Positions 63,476 through 64,000 of a DNA stretch of 64,000 nt are shown here, piece by piece. Below the pieces are notes generated by a model, which was given only the letters and a program-made list of their open reading frames with translations, did no database searches and had not been told where the DNA came from. The stretch's first letter is position 1. Each line of letters opens with the position of its first letter. A program made the position numbers and the translations under genes. Source of the stretch: Adiantum capillus-veneris (taxonomy: Eukaryota; Streptophyta; Polypodiopsida; Polypodiales; Pteridaceae). The stretch covers positions 129,001-193,000 of the forward strand of contig CM043942.1 of the NCBI GenBank assembly GCA_014529385.2, given 5' to 3'.

Positions 63476-64000
63476 AGTTTTTTTGGTGGATTGAATGAGC
63501 CATGACTGGTTAACACTAGAATGGTAACAAGACACTTTTATGTCCTTGGACACTTTTGTGTCCTGTTAAGTGACCATTTTGCTTGAATTATTTGAAGAGT
63601 ATGAAAATGAATTTATAGGTGCTTTATATATCCACAAAGTTGCCTTATGAGCTGAAAAAAACTTAGCTTTTTTTTTTGGAGTATTGATCTCACCATTAAC
63701 ATTACTCTTGCACAACATTTTTGAACCTAAACTGTGTGAAAAAACGGGTCCTATTTTTGGTTTTTTTTCAATTTTTGGCAACTATACCACTCTAAACTTC
63801 ATGTTTGTGAGGTTTATATGGCTAGAGGTTAGGCCTTCATAGTTCTCAACATGTTTTGATGCTTGTAGGGAGAGCTAAGTGTTAAAATTGAAAGTTATGA
63901 CCAATTTACAAGAATTGTATAATCCTGTTTTTTGGCCAAAATTAGCACTTTTATGATTTTTTTGGGTGGCTTTCTTGATATCCCAATTCAATTTTGATTG
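63476..64000 (+). other. No gene seen
   Basis: About 525 A/T-rich bases to the window end. No open frame of note, known repeat or RNA. Confidence 0.5.

Overview
This window looks like intergenic nuclear DNA from a plant with a large, retrotransposon-rich genome. Plant-type Ty3/gypsy elements (chromovirus, Tat-like), Ty1/copia, two intron-bearing CACTA (En/Spm) transposons, PPR-like relics and tRNA-derived SINE-like repeats all point to a land plant. I cannot fix the lineage. The gypsy element at 46-50.6 kb reminds me of elements of ferns and lycophytes, but that is an unverified impression. I see no intact host gene; almost everything is a mobile element or its debris.

Layout. 0.1-8.4 kb: a gag fragment, then a decayed plus-strand gypsy (gypsy-A) with two RNase H domains. 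Its protease is split by a minus-strand chromovirus (3188-5290, target duplication GGGTA). 8.9-12.3 kb: first copy (CCE1) of an unrecognised coiled-coil protein gene that ends at a polypurine tract and an LTR. 12.36-38.17 kb: a large element (Tat-C) with an Asp-type primer site, hypervariable 3' tandem repeats and an unrecognised YxDxxGxxY-repeat protein, but no visible polymerase. It is opened by a nearly complete copia (17930-23067, target duplication TGTTG) and by a minus-strand gag-only LTR element (23722-34186), which is itself opened by a plus-strand gag-only element (24462-29319) with an intact 496-codon gag. 38.17-40.7 kb: second coiled-coil copy (CCE2), whose ATG lies directly at the truncated Tat-C 3' LTR. 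41-46 kb: DEAD-box helicase and PPR relics, a tRNA-like repeat and unassigned sequence. 46-50.6 kb: a second decayed gypsy (gypsy-D). 51.8-52.2 kb: a further gag fragment. 52.2-61.5 kb: CACTA-1, interrupted by CACTA-2. 62.2-63.5 kb: a cluster of SINE-like copies, including an inverted pair that forms a long foldback.

How it fits together. The insertions give a relative order: CCE1 and gypsy-A are old; Tat-C came after CCE1; copia and the minus gag-only element came after Tat-C; the plus gag-only element came last. At least four LTR families here carry only a structural-type protein and no polymerase, so they would depend on enzymes from other elements. In-frame stops in the copia, CCE2 and CACTA genes are mostly TAG, TAA or TGA where CAG, CAA or CGA would fit, as expected from deamination of methylated, silenced DNA. 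The best candidates for something undescribed are the CCE protein family and the Tat-C repeat protein.
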